A DNA stretch of 38,284 nucleotides from Rudanella paleaurantiibacter (GTDB lineage Bacteria; Bacteroidota; Bacteroidia; Cytophagales; Spirosomataceae), in contig NZ_WELI01000021.1 in NCBI RefSeq assembly GCF_009184635.1, positions 1 through 38,284 on the forward strand, given 5' to 3'. Below, in pieces: positions 8,842-16,846 of the stretch (the stretch's first letter is position 1; every line of letters starts with the position of its first letter). The notes beneath the pieces are model-generated. The model was not told where the DNA came from. It made no database searches and was given only the letters and a program-made list of their open reading frames with translations. The position numbers and the translations under genes are program-made.

Positions 8842-11142
8842 TTATTGCCGTACTACGCGAATCGTCTGGGTGCTGGTTGGGGTAGCGGCCCGGATGAGGT
8901 ACACACCCGGCTGGCTGCCGATTTGTACCGTCCGGTGCTCTACCGCGCCCGCCATACCCACCACTTGCTGGTGAGTCATCTGACCGCGGCTGTTCACCAC
9001 CTGCAAGCGCAGTTGCTCGCCCGATGCGCCCTGCACCTCAATCATCACCTCGTCGGTGGTGACGGGGTTGCCCATAACCCGCATAGTGAGCGATGCGTCG
9101 CCCTCGTTGGCCAGACGGCCCCGTGCTCCGGCGCAGAAAGCCCGGAAGTCGAACGTCGAAGCTACCTCCGACATAGGGTCACCTACGTACCGAACCATAA
9201 TCCAGATGTTACGGGTGTTGGGGTCGAGACGTACGCCCGGTTCCAGTACACGCGTGGTGGTGGGGCCGTAGCCTCCGTTCACGGCACCTACCGTACGGAA
9301 CTCAACCGGGCGGTTGGGATCGCCACCGGTGCGGCCGAGCGTCACTTCACCCGTAGCACAGTTGTATGCTAGTACCGTTGCTGCCAGAGGCTGTGAGGCC
9401 GCCGGTACAAACGAGTTCGGGCCTACGTACTGATTGCCGAGGAATCCGCGCCAGGGGTCCTGTACGAATGGGAAATTCGCTTTGAACGTGGTGTCGTTTT
9501 TGGTAACACCCGCGTTGAAGCCCAGTACACCACCCAATTGGGCCGTTACGGGGCTTGGGCTCACACCCGGCGTAAAGTCGTCGTACCACAAACCGATAGC
9601 GGCCAGTACCACACCACCTACCGCTTGGAGCTCAATGGTGGTTACGTCGTCTTCCAGTCGGCGACCGTTGGGGAAACCGTCCATGTTCGGAATAAACTGG
9701 AGATTCGGGTTGGCATACGTCGGGTTCGTCAGACCGAGCACGGCTGCCTGCACCAGACCCAACGAACTAAAGTTCGGATCGTTGCGGGGGGTAGCGGGTA
9801 CGGCCATGTTGAGCCGGAGCATATCACCCAGCGTGGGCAGGAAGTTGTGGATGAACGGCTTACCACTGGCCAGCGGGTTGCCATTTTTACCGGTTGCGAG
9901 CTGGTAGGGGCGCAGGTTAGGCACACCCGTGTAGAAGATCGGCAGCAGGTCGACAGCGCGGGGGCTGGCTGCATCGGGCAGCAGTACCGGACCAAAGGCG
10001 TTCTCGGCCAAAGCCGTACCAGCTACCGCCGTGCTGTTGCGCAGACCCGACAGACCGGGTTGACCGTTGCGGAAGTCAAAAGCCCCCAATGACTTCGACT
10101 GAATCCGCAACGGGGCCAGACCCGGCACGGCTGCACCAAACTTCGAGTCGTCCATGTAGAGGGCCAACTCGGGGTTGGTGAAGTACTTGGCAAACTGGAG
10201 GTCATTGCCGTTGTAAGGCGTCAGGGCGTTCCAGCGGTCTTTCATACCAACCGGGATTACGGCCTCGTTGGTCAACGGCATACCCAGACGCGATACCTGC
10301 ACCCAGCCACCGTCCGAACCTACGTCACCACCCCGGTACAGGGTCGTAATCATCCGGCGGCTCGACGACGCCCATACACCGATTACGTAGTCGGGGTCGA
10401 GGATGTTGCTCGCCTGTGCCACCGTCTTGCGGTCTTTTTGCAGCGTTGCTACCGGCACCTCAATGGCAATTGTGTGGCAGTTATAGCGCGAAACCGCATC
10501 GCGGCCTTGCTTGCGGAAACCACCCACGTCAAATGCACCGCCCAGGTCAACGAAGAACGGATCATCGACCGGACCGCAGAATACCCGCTCGCCGGTTGAC
10601 GCTGTCATGATCGACTGGTTAGCCAGAGCATTGTAGCTATTCGCTCCCAGACCAACCGATGGATTCTCGATTGACCGCGGGCCAATGTTGGCGGGCGGAA
10701 CCGTACCACCGGCCACAATCACCTGAAACGTACGGCCACCGTCCATGCTGCGCTCGCAGGTGTAGGTCACCTTCTGGTTTTGCTTACCCAACCGGATGTT
10801 GAAAAACGTGGTGGGGTCTTCGTTGACCTTCGTGAAGGTGAAGCGGTACGTAATGTCGTCGCCGGGTGTGCTGGCGTTGTTTTTTACGTGAATCTCGTAC
10901 CGGATGTTCTCGCCAAAGGTGTACCAGTTTGGCCCGCCATTGGGGTCTTCAAACGGGATGTAGTTGGCAATAAGCACAATGCGCTCCGCATTGGTTGGGC
11001 TTTTAAACGCGTAAACGTCGGTATTATCAGCCAGCGGATCATTCGAAATAAGAGGGGCTTCGCGGTGACTCGACGCGAAGGCCTGGCTAAGTGGCAAGTA
11101 AGCAAGTACGGCCACCAGCAAGAGAAATAATCTGTTTTTCAT
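8842..11142 (-). CDS. DUF4331 protein with T9SS C-terminal sorting domain (long paralog)
   Basis: 766 residues from the ATG at 11142 (MKNRLFLLLVAVLAYLPLSQAFA signal peptide); the open frame further upstream runs into the preceding paralog and is not used. The mature protein opens with SSHREAPLISNDPLADNTDV, the conserved DUF4331 start, and the domain covers about 25-570. Residues 570-690 form a linker absent from the paralog. The last 75 or so (VMGNPVTTDEVMIEV to GVYLIRAATPTSTQTIRVVRQ) form a type A T9SS sorting domain, so the protein is exported through the type IX system and attached to, or released from, the cell surface. Biochemical function is unknown. The start is 28 bp after the stop of the short paralog, so the two are co-transcribed. 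Long identical nucleotide blocks shared with the paralog point to duplication with gene conversion. Confidence 0.85.
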   Translation of the reverse strand: MKNRLFLLLVAVLAYLPLSQAFASSHREAPLISNDPLADNTDVYAFKSPTNAERIVLIANYIPFEDPNGGPNWYTFGENIRYEIHVKNNASTPGDDITYRFTFTKVNEDPTTFFNIRLGKQNQKVTYTCERSMDGGRTFQVIVAGGTVPPANIGPRSIENPSVGLGANSYNALANQSIMTASTGERVFCGPVDDPFFVDLGGAFDVGGFRKQGRDAVSRYNCHTIAIEVPVATLQKDRKTVAQASNILDPDYVIGVWASSSRRMITTLYRGGDVGSDGGWVQVSRLGMPLTNEAVIPVGMKDRWNALTPYNGNDLQFAKYFTNPELALYMDDSKFGAAVPGLAPLRIQSKSLGAFDFRNGQPGLSGLRNSTAVAGTALAENAFGPVLLPDAASPRAVDLLPIFYTGVPNLRPYQLATGKNGNPLASGKPFIHNFLPTLGDMLRLNMAVPATPRNDPNFSSLGLVQAAVLGLTNPTYANPNLQFIPNMDGFPNGRRLEDDVTTIELQAVGGVVLAAIGLWYDDFTPGVSPSPVTAQLGGVLGFNAGVTKNDTTFKANFPFVQDPWRGFLGNQYVGPNSFVPAASQPLAATVLAYNCATGEVTLGRTGGDPNRPVEFRTVGAVNGGYGPTTTRVLEPGVRLDPNTRNIWIMVRYVGDPMSEVASTFDFRAFCAGARGRLANEGDASLTMRVMGNPVTTDEVMIEVQGASGEQLRLQVVNSRGQMTHQQVVGMAGAVEHRTVQIGSQPGVYLIRAATPTSTQTIRVVRQ

Positions 11143-11170
11143 GTGTGTACAGATGAATAGTGATCGTGCC

Positions 11171-12931
11171 TTACTGGCGTGCCTGAACTGTATAGTCGAA
11201 ACCTCTCCAGGGCGTCTGCACGTAGGGGAAGGTAGCCCGCAGGGTCGTGTCGTTTTTGGTAACACCCGCGTTGAAGGTCAATACGTTGACCAGGTTCTGC
11301 GTTACAGGGCTTGGGCTGGTGCCGGGCGTGAAATCGTCGTACCACAAACCAACGGCGGCCAGTACCACACCACCCACGGCTTGCAGCTCAATGGTGGTTA
11401 CGTCGTCTTCCAGCCGGCGACCGTTGGGGAAACCGTCCATGTTCGGAATAAACTGGAGATTCGGGTTGGTGTACATCGGATCGGTCAGACCGAGCACGGC
11501 TGCCTGCACCAGACCCAACGAGCTGAACTTCGGATCGTTGCGGGGCGTAGCGGGCACGGCCATGTTGAGCCGGAGCATATCGCCCAGCGTGGGCAGGAAG
11601 TTGTGGATGAACGGCTTGCCACTGGCGAGTGGGTTGCCATTTTTACCGGTTGCGAGCTGGTAGGGGCGCAGGTTAGGCACACCCGTGTAGAAGATCGGCA
11701 GCAGGTCGACAGCGCGGGGGCTGGCGGCATCGGGCAGCAGTAGACCACCAAATGCCGACTCGGCCAGAGCCGTACCATTCAGAGCGGCATTACCTTTCAG
11801 ACCGAACAGACCCGGCCGGTCATTGCGGAAGTCGAATGAACCAAGCGACTTCGACTGAATCCGCAGACCCCGGAGCGAGGGTACCGCACCGCCAAACTTC
11901 GAGTCGTCCATGTAGAGGGCCAACTCGGGGTTGGTGAAGTACTTGGCAAACTGGAGGTCGTTGCCGTTGTAAGGCGTCAGGGCGTTCCAGCGGTCTTTCA
12001 GACCAACCGGAATCACGGCCTCATTGGTCAACGGCATACCCAGGCGCGACACCTGAATCCAGTCGCCATCAACGCCTACATCGCCCCCTTCGAACAGGGT
12101 GCGGATCATCCGGCGGCTCGACGATGCCCATACACCGATCACAAAATCAGGATCAAGGATGTTGGTAGCCTGAGCCACTGACTTGCCGTCTTTCTGCAAC
12201 ATATTGACCGGAATTTTGAGGGCAATCGTGTGGCAGTTGTAGCGAGCTACGGCGTCTTTGGGTTTGTTTACCCCGTTGCCATCCGGCCGGAAGTTACCCA
12301 GATCGAACGCACCCGCAAGATCGACGAAGAACGGGTCATCGGCGGGGCCGCAGAATACCTGCTCACCCGTAGTGGCCCGCAGAATAGCTTCCTGACGCAG
12401 CGTTTCGTACGACTTGCCCAAACCTACGGTGCCGTTCTCGATCGAGCGTGGCCCTATGTTGTAAGCTGGCACAATGCCGTTCATCACGATAGTCTGGAAC
12501 GTACGGCCGCCATCGGTGCTTTTCTCACAACGATAGGTCGTTTTGAGGTTTTGCTTACCCAACCGGATGTTGAAAAACGTGGTGGGGTCTTCGTTGACCT
12601 TCGTGAAGGTGAAGCGGTACGTAATGTCGTCGCCCGGTGTATTCGGGTTGTTCTTTACGTGAATTTCGTACCGGATGTTCTCACCAAAGTTGTAATAGTT
12701 TGGGCCACCTTCGGGCGACTCAAACGGAATGTAATTGGCAATAATCGTGATCGTATTTGGATCATCGGGGCTCTTAAACGCGTACACGTCGGTGTTGTCG
12801 GCCAACGGGTCGTTTGAGATGAGGGGAGCTTCGCGGTGGCTGGAGGCATAGCCGCTAACGCCCATCAGTAGTAAGGCACAACTGAGAATAAATCTTCTCA
12901 ACTGTCCCAGTCGCGTGGGAGAGATACGCAT
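11171..12931 (-). CDS. DUF4331 protein without sorting domain (short paralog)
   Basis: 586 residues from the ATG at 12931, which begins MRISPTRLGQLRRF followed by a hydrophobic signal (ILSCALLLMGVSGYA) cut before SSHREAP. The frame open to 13000 crosses a palindrome at 12963-12987 and is unlikely to be translated. The DUF4331 domain fills the mature protein. It aligns with the downstream paralog as far as the segment around ATFPYVQTPWRGF and then ends at once with DYTVQARQ, lacking the linker and T9SS domain. It is therefore probably periplasmic, or surface-bound only through partners, unlike its paralog. It is the first gene of the block running down to 4569. The function is unknown, and no residues that I recognise as catalytic are present. 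Confidence 0.83.
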   Translation of the reverse strand: MRISPTRLGQLRRFILSCALLLMGVSGYASSHREAPLISNDPLADNTDVYAFKSPDDPNTITIIANYIPFESPEGGPNYYNFGENIRYEIHVKNNPNTPGDDITYRFTFTKVNEDPTTFFNIRLGKQNLKTTYRCEKSTDGGRTFQTIVMNGIVPAYNIGPRSIENGTVGLGKSYETLRQEAILRATTGEQVFCGPADDPFFVDLAGAFDLGNFRPDGNGVNKPKDAVARYNCHTIALKIPVNMLQKDGKSVAQATNILDPDFVIGVWASSSRRMIRTLFEGGDVGVDGDWIQVSRLGMPLTNEAVIPVGLKDRWNALTPYNGNDLQFAKYFTNPELALYMDDSKFGGAVPSLRGLRIQSKSLGSFDFRNDRPGLFGLKGNAALNGTALAESAFGGLLLPDAASPRAVDLLPIFYTGVPNLRPYQLATGKNGNPLASGKPFIHNFLPTLGDMLRLNMAVPATPRNDPKFSSLGLVQAAVLGLTDPMYTNPNLQFIPNMDGFPNGRRLEDDVTTIELQAVGGVVLAAVGLWYDDFTPGTSPSPVTQNLVNVLTFNAGVTKNDTTLRATFPYVQTPWRGFDYTVQARQ

Positions 12932-12962
12932 ACTGTTTAGGTGTTTACGTGTTGAACATGAC

Positions 12963-12987
12963 TGGTGGTTCTGAATCAGAACCGCCA
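12963..12987. promoter_or_regulatory. Near-perfect 25-bp palindrome upstream of the DUF4331 block
   Basis: The 12-nt arms 12963-12974 and 12976-12987 (TGGTGGTTCTGA / TCAGAACCGCCA) are complementary with one G-T pair around a single central base. It sits about 32 bp upstream of the first DUF4331 start. A 1-nt centre makes an RNA hairpin poor but suits a dimeric repressor or activator site. No regulator gene is adjacent. Confidence 0.4.
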
Positions 12988-13091
12988 TACATACTCCCAA
13001 ACCAGGTATCTCAGATGTTGCCCACTCACTAAAAATTTAACTTTTACCTAAAATTTTGTAATAAATCACGAAAAAGTGCCGAGGGGTATAT

Positions 13092-13125
13092 TTAAAGAGT
13101 GCGGGCCGCGGCCCGCACTCTTTAA
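13092..13125. terminator. Perfect 34-bp palindromic terminator
   Basis: TTAAAGAGTGCGGGCC followed by its exact complement, centred between 13108 and 13109; the flanking AAA/TTT give a U-run on either strand. It begins 6 bp after the stop of the minus-strand gene at 13131 and insulates it from the DUF4331 block. Confidence 0.8.
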
Positions 13126-13130
13126 CTCGT

Positions 13131-13874
13131 TTACTCCTTCGCAAAGCTTGGTGTTTTACTGCTCGTTTTTACGTAGTTGCCGCTGACGGAGGCCCCGTTG
13201 CCGAAGCCGCAGTCGTAATCCTCGCCGACGTAGGCAATGCTGGCCCCGCCCTCAAAAAAGGTGATCTTGAGCGTGCATTTACCAAATTCGGTGCTCTTGT
13301 AAATGGCCTGATTAGCCCGTAGCCTGAGTGTCGTTTTGTCGATCATGGCCATGTTGTAGGAGGGCGCTCCCCGGTTGGCATCCATCGAAACAACCAGTTT
13401 ATCAGTACCCAGTTGCTGTACCAGCAGGGTGCCCGCCGGGGCTCCTTCGTTCTTCCCGAAGTTGTAGCTGTAGGTACCCGTCAAACTGGTAGCCGATGGG
13501 GCCGGAGCCGGGCGGGTGCTTGTCTGCGTCAGTGAAAAAGAAAGCTCTTTACCGTTCTCTTTGGCCAGAAACCAGCTACCCAGATACCCTTTGGCCGACG
13601 CCTTTCCGTTGAAAATTCCCGTAACAGTCGCTTTCGGGTCGAACTCGTGCAACAGAATGTCGCTGCCATCGACCGTTCCGACTACCCGAATCGGGATGCC
13701 CGATCGCTTGTAAATCAGCGTACCGTGGGCCAGGTTATCGTACGTAGTGAGGGTCAGCGAAACCGGGTAGCGGTCGTTTACGCTGCCTTCGTAGGTGCGG
13801 AGGGTTCGGGTAGGGGTTGTTTGGGCCTGCGCCGACAGTGTCAGCAGGCTTAGTAAAGCAAACAAATAGCGCAT
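13131..13874 (-). CDS. Secreted protein of unknown function
   Basis: 247 residues with a signal peptide MRYLFALLSLLTLSAQAQ. The mature part alternates short beta-type segments (YEGSVNDRYPVSLTLTTYDNLAHGTLIYKRSG, LLHEFDPKATVTGIFNG) suggesting a lipocalin-like or repeated beta-sandwich fold. A Pro/Ala/Ser linker near residue 125 divides two halves: the first has G-Y-L-G-S-W-F, the second a similar GTYSYNFGKNEG. Cys residues near 203 and 222 could form one disulphide. It is monocistronic, ends at a perfect terminator and is divergent from dtd. I do not recognise a named family, although Bacteroidota carry many secreted proteins of this shape. Confidence 0.7.
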   Translation of the reverse strand: MRYLFALLSLLTLSAQAQTTPTRTLRTYEGSVNDRYPVSLTLTTYDNLAHGTLIYKRSGIPIRVVGTVDGSDILLHEFDPKATVTGIFNGKASAKGYLGSWFLAKENGKELSFSLTQTSTRPAPAPSATSLTGTYSYNFGKNEGAPAGTLLVQQLGTDKLVVSMDANRGAPSYNMAMIDKTTLRLRANQAIYKSTEFGKCTLKITFFEGGASIAYVGEDYDCGFGNGASVSGNYVKTSSKTPSFAKE

Positions 13875-14008
13875 GGTGGTTGTGATTTTGTCGGCAATTT
13901 ACGGGTAGGTGTACCCCAAATACCAACGTAAACCCCATTTTTGCGCGCACCGGGCGAAAATTATCCCATTCGTTGCGCACCCGGCGCATCCCGATTTTAA
14001 CTTGCCGT

Positions 14009-14461
14009 ATGATTGCTGTACTCCAACGCGTGTCCGAAGCCTCCGTGACCATCGACGGGGCCGTAAAAGGGCGCATCAACACCGGATTCCTGATTCTGCT
14101 GGGTATTACCCATACCGACACCGACGAGGACGTGGTGTGGCTGAGTAAAAAGATTGTCGGGATGCGGATTTTCAATGACGAAGCGGGCAAAATGAACCTC
14201 GACCTCGCAGCCGTAGGTGGCAGCATCCTGCTCATCAGCCAGTTTACGCTGCACGCCAACACCAAAAAAGGCAACCGGCCGAGCTTTATCGAAGCAGCCC
14301 GCCCCGAAGTGGCTATCCCGCTTTACGAACGCATGATTGCCCAGCTCTCGGCCGACCTCGGGCACCCCGTGCAAACGGGCGAGTTTGGGGCCGACATGAA
14401 GGTAGCCCTGCTCAACGATGGCCCCGTAACGATCATTATCGACTCAAAAAACCGGCAATGA
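14009..14461 (+). CDS. dtd: D-aminoacyl-tRNA deacylase
   Basis: 150 residues, the normal length of DTD. The start at 14009 gives [13 protein letters not shown], matching the family N-terminus; the open frame from 13973 adds only non-conserved residues. Both signature motifs are present: SQFTL at 77-81 and the cross-subunit NDGPVT at 136-141, which together form the chiral pocket of the homodimer. The enzyme hydrolyses D-amino acids (and glycine) mischarged on tRNA in the cytoplasm, without a side-chain-specific site. Its TGA stop overlaps the next start as ATGA (14458-14461), so translation of the two is coupled. Identification is secure. Confidence 0.95.
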   Translation: MIAVLQRVSEASVTIDGAVKGRINTGFLILLGITHTDTDEDVVWLSKKIVGMRIFNDEAGKMNLDLAAVGGSILLISQFTLHANTKKGNRPSFIEAARPEVAIPLYERMIAQLSADLGHPVQTGEFGADMKVALLNDGPVTIIIDSKNRQ

Positions 14462-15414
14462 ACACGCCCCGCCTGACCCTGGCCGATATTCAGGCGGCCG
14501 AGCCCCGCATCGACCCCGTTTTCCGGCAGTCGCCCCAGTACATTTGCGAACCGCTGAGCGAGTTGCTGGGCTGCGAGCTGACGCTCAAGGTAGAGACCCA
14601 GAACCCGATTCGCTCGTTCAAAGGGCGGGGTGCCGATTGGCTTATGCAGGGGCACACAGCCGGTCGGGTGGTGTGCGCCAGTGCGGGTAATTTCGGGCAG
14701 GCCGTGGCGTACGCGGCCCGCAAACGTCAGATTCCGCTCACCGTCTACGCCGGGCTGACCGCCAACCCGCTCAAAGTGAGCCGGATGCGGGCGCTCGGCG
14801 CGGAGGTGATCTTGTTCGGGGATGACTTTGATGCGGCCAAAGCCGAAGCCCGGCGCGTGGCCCAAATCACCGGCGACCGCTTCGTGGAGGACGGCCTCGA
14901 TCTTGAAACGCTCGTGGGAGCGGGCACCATCGGCACCGAACTGGCCCGGTTGCCGTACCACCTCGATAGCTTGCTCGTGCCCCTCGGCAATGGGGCGCTC
15001 ATCAACGGTATTGGTACGGCGCTTAAAGCCCTCCGGCCCAACACCTCCATCGTAGCGGTTCAGGCCGAAGGTGCCCCAGCCATGCTGGAGTCTTGGTGGC
15101 AGAAACGGTTGGTTGTCCATGACCACATCCAAACCATTGCCGACGGTATCGGGGTGCGTGTGCCGGTTCCGCAGGCCCTCACCGATATGGAAGCTACCGT
15201 TGACGACGGCTTGCTGGTGTCAGAAGCCGGTATCCGTAAAGCCATGCAGTTGTTGCATCGGCACGCGGGGCTGGTGGTAGAACCGTCGGGTGCGGTGGGT
15301 GTGGCGGCCCTGCTCGAACACTCCGACCGGTTTCGGGGCAGCCGCGTTGGGGCGGTGATCTGCGGGGGGAATCTGACCGAAGTACAAATTCGGGAGTGGT
15401 TGTTTGAGCAATAA
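14458..15414 (+). CDS. PLP-dependent threonine/serine dehydratase-like enzyme
   Basis: 318 residues of the fold-type II PLP family. The Schiff-base lysine lies in IRSFKGRGA (Lys55), the substrate loop is [15 protein letters not shown] (about 79-93), and the phosphate-binding glycine loop is [13 protein letters not shown] (about 178-190). There is no C-terminal ACT domain, so it resembles catabolic threonine ammonia-lyase, serine racemase or hydroxyaspartate dehydratase more than allosteric IlvA. These cannot be separated by eye. It starts inside the dtd stop codon (ATGA overlap), so the pair is co-translated. A link through D-amino acids (racemase or dehydratase plus D-aminoacyl-tRNA editing) is inference. 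Confidence 0.85.
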   Translation: MNTPRLTLADIQAAEPRIDPVFRQSPQYICEPLSELLGCELTLKVETQNPIRSFKGRGADWLMQGHTAGRVVCASAGNFGQAVAYAARKRQIPLTVYAGLTANPLKVSRMRALGAEVILFGDDFDAAKAEARRVAQITGDRFVEDGLDLETLVGAGTIGTELARLPYHLDSLLVPLGNGALINGIGTALKALRPNTSIVAVQAEGAPAMLESWWQKRLVVHDHIQTIADGIGVRVPVPQALTDMEATVDDGLLVSEAGIRKAMQLLHRHAGLVVEPSGAVGVAALLEHSDRFRGSRVGAVICGGNLTEVQIREWLFEQ

Positions 15415-15425
15415 GTAATAGAATT

Positions 15426-15520
15426 AAATGTACAATGGACAGTGTAGAATGTATACGAAAAGGGCTGACTGTCAGTAGGTAACCCAAGTGCTCATTATGC
15501 ATTTTACATTGTTCATTCAT
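15426..15520. repeat. Imperfect word-built inverted repeat
   Basis: The left part (ATGTACAATG.. ..TAGAATGTATA) recurs as the reverse complement on the right (CATTTTACATTGTTCAT), with a gap of several bases between matching words. It fills the space between the dehydratase-like and deformylase-like genes and belongs to a class of low-complexity hairpins seen at several boundaries in this window. Confidence 0.45.
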
Positions 15521-15587
15521 GTAAGTCTGATACTGAAATTAAATCATAACGAGCCACTGCACGGACGAACACCCAATATTTAAGAGT

Positions 15588-16085
15588 ATGAAAACACTCA
15601 CCGACTTACTGCTTTTAGGCGATCCGCGCCTGTACGAAACCTGCGCCCCCGTGGAGCGCGATGAACTGCCGTTGGTGGCGGGTTGGGTAGCCGACTTGCA
15701 TAACGTAATGGAAGAAATCCGGGCAAAATACAATTTTGGTCGGGCCATTGCTGCCCCTCAGTTGGGCATTATGAAGCGACTGATTTACATGAATGTGGCC
15801 CCGCCGGTTGGTCGCGGTCCGGTCGTGTTTATCAACCCCGTTCTCGAAAACCTGAGCGACGAACAGTTCGAACTCTGGGACGACTGCATGAGCTTTCCGC
15901 ATTTGCTGGTGCGGGTTAAGCGGCATAAGTCGCTCACGATTCGGTATCTGGATGAGCATTGGCAACCCCAAACGTGGGACCTGACCGACGACTTTTCGGA
16001 GCTGCTTCAGCACGAATACGACCACCTCGACGGGATTCTCTGCACCATGCGCGCCGTTGATGCGAAGTCGTTTAAATGGCGATAG
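15588..16085 (+). CDS. Peptide deformylase-like protein
   Basis: 165 residues, close to usual deformylase length. Motif 1 is GRAIAAPQLG (51-60, family GxGxAAPQxG). Motif 2, usually EGCLS, is DDCMS (98-102) with the metal ligand Cys100. Motif 3 is QHEYDH with His142, Glu143 and His146. The metal site and catalytic Glu are therefore intact, but the E-G of motif 2 has become D-D and the second Gly of motif 1 is missing. It may act on N-formyl-methionyl chains as an accessory deformylase or on another formylated or amide substrate. It stands alone between two palindromic repeats (15426-15520 and 16095-16179). Confidence 0.82.
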   Translation: MKTLTDLLLLGDPRLYETCAPVERDELPLVAGWVADLHNVMEEIRAKYNFGRAIAAPQLGIMKRLIYMNVAPPVGRGPVVFINPVLENLSDEQFELWDDCMSFPHLLVRVKRHKSLTIRYLDEHWQPQTWDLTDDFSELLQHEYDHLDGILCTMRAVDAKSFKWR

Positions 16086-16094
16086 GGGATATGT

Positions 16095-16179
16095 ATTGAG
16101 TGAATGAGCGATTGAGCGATTGAGTGAGAACCGCTCGTTGAGTCATTCACTCAATCACTCATTCGCTCAATCACTCAAT
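16095..16179. repeat. Long inverted repeat of 8-bp words (terminator-like)
   Basis: The left arm from 16095 is built of 8-bp near-repeats (ATTGAGTG, AATGAGCG, ATTGAGCG, ATTGAGTG). The right arm ending at 16179 is its complement, with about 30 of 33 positions pairing, around a loop that contains a further partial copy. It occupies almost the whole gap between the deformylase-like and PfpI-like genes. Confidence 0.75.
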
Positions 16180-16184
16180 AAAGT

Positions 16185-16805
16185 ATGCGTAACGTAGCCA
16201 TTCTGTTGTTCAACGAGATTGAAGTGCTCGACTTTGCCGGGCCGTTTGAAGTATTCGGCGTAACGGGTCGGCAATCGGGGCAGACCCGCTTTTCGGAACC
16301 GCCCTTTCGCGTATTCACCGTGGCCGAGCGCGGGCCGGTGTACGCTCGCAACGGCCTGTGCATTACGCCAACCTACCTGCTCGACGACCACCCGCAGGCT
16401 GATGTTCTCGTGATTCCGGGCGGGGGTGGCATTCACCCCGACGGCACCCGCTACGGTACCCGGCGCGAGATGCACAACCCGGCGATTCTGGCCTGGGTGA
16501 AGCGGCAGGCCGAGCGGGCCGAGCTGGTACTGTCGGTTTGTACAGGTTCCTTTCTTCTGGGTAAAGCCGGATTGCTCGACGGGCTGGCGGCCACCACCCA
16601 TTATAAAGCCATAGACGGCATGCGCGAAGCCGCGCCCCATACCGAGCTTCGGCCCACCCAGCGATGGGTTGATAACGGTAAGATCATTACGTCGGCGGGA
16701 ATATCGGCCGGTATCGATGCCTCGTTGTATGTGGTAGGCAAATTGCACGGCCATGCTGAGTCGGTCGAAACAGCCCGGTATATGCAGTACGATTATTGGC
16801 AGTAG
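16185..16805 (+). CDS. DJ-1/PfpI family protein (isonitrile hydratase-like glutamine amidotransferase fold)
   Basis: 206 residues covering one complete class I glutamine amidotransferase-like domain. MRNVAILLFNEIEVLDFAGPFEVF at the N-terminus and LVLSVCTGSFLLGKAGLL with the nucleophilic-elbow Cys119 match the subgroup shared by isonitrile hydratases and the sensor domains of some AraC-type regulators. There is no AraC DNA-binding domain here, so an enzyme (hydratase, deglycase or amidase) is more likely. His139 in THY could be the partner of Cys119. The gene starts 5 bp after a palindrome and ends at a hairpin with a T-run, so it is monocistronic. The substrate is unknown. Confidence 0.82.
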   Translation: MRNVAILLFNEIEVLDFAGPFEVFGVTGRQSGQTRFSEPPFRVFTVAERGPVYARNGLCITPTYLLDDHPQADVLVIPGGGGIHPDGTRYGTRREMHNPAILAWVKRQAERAELVLSVCTGSFLLGKAGLLDGLAATTHYKAIDGMREAAPHTELRPTQRWVDNGKIITSAGISAGIDASLYVVGKLHGHAESVETARYMQYDYWQ

Positions 16806-16814
16806 CTTTTGGGG

Positions 16815-16846
16815 CCGCTGGTGAGCCGCCAGCGGAGGGCCTTTTT
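16815..16846 (+). terminator. Rho-independent terminator of the PfpI-like gene
   Basis: CCGCTGG (16815-16821) pairs with CCAGCGG (16829-16835) around a 7-nt loop, followed by a short spacer and a T-run (16842-16846). The end overlaps the stop codon of the convergent FG-GAP gene. Confidence 0.6.

Noticed and set aside
9434-11743. Several plus-strand frames of 130-200 codons that resemble each other opposite the DUF4331 genes
   Set aside because: They are mirror images of the duplicated DUF4331 genes; the similarity only reflects the tandem duplication.
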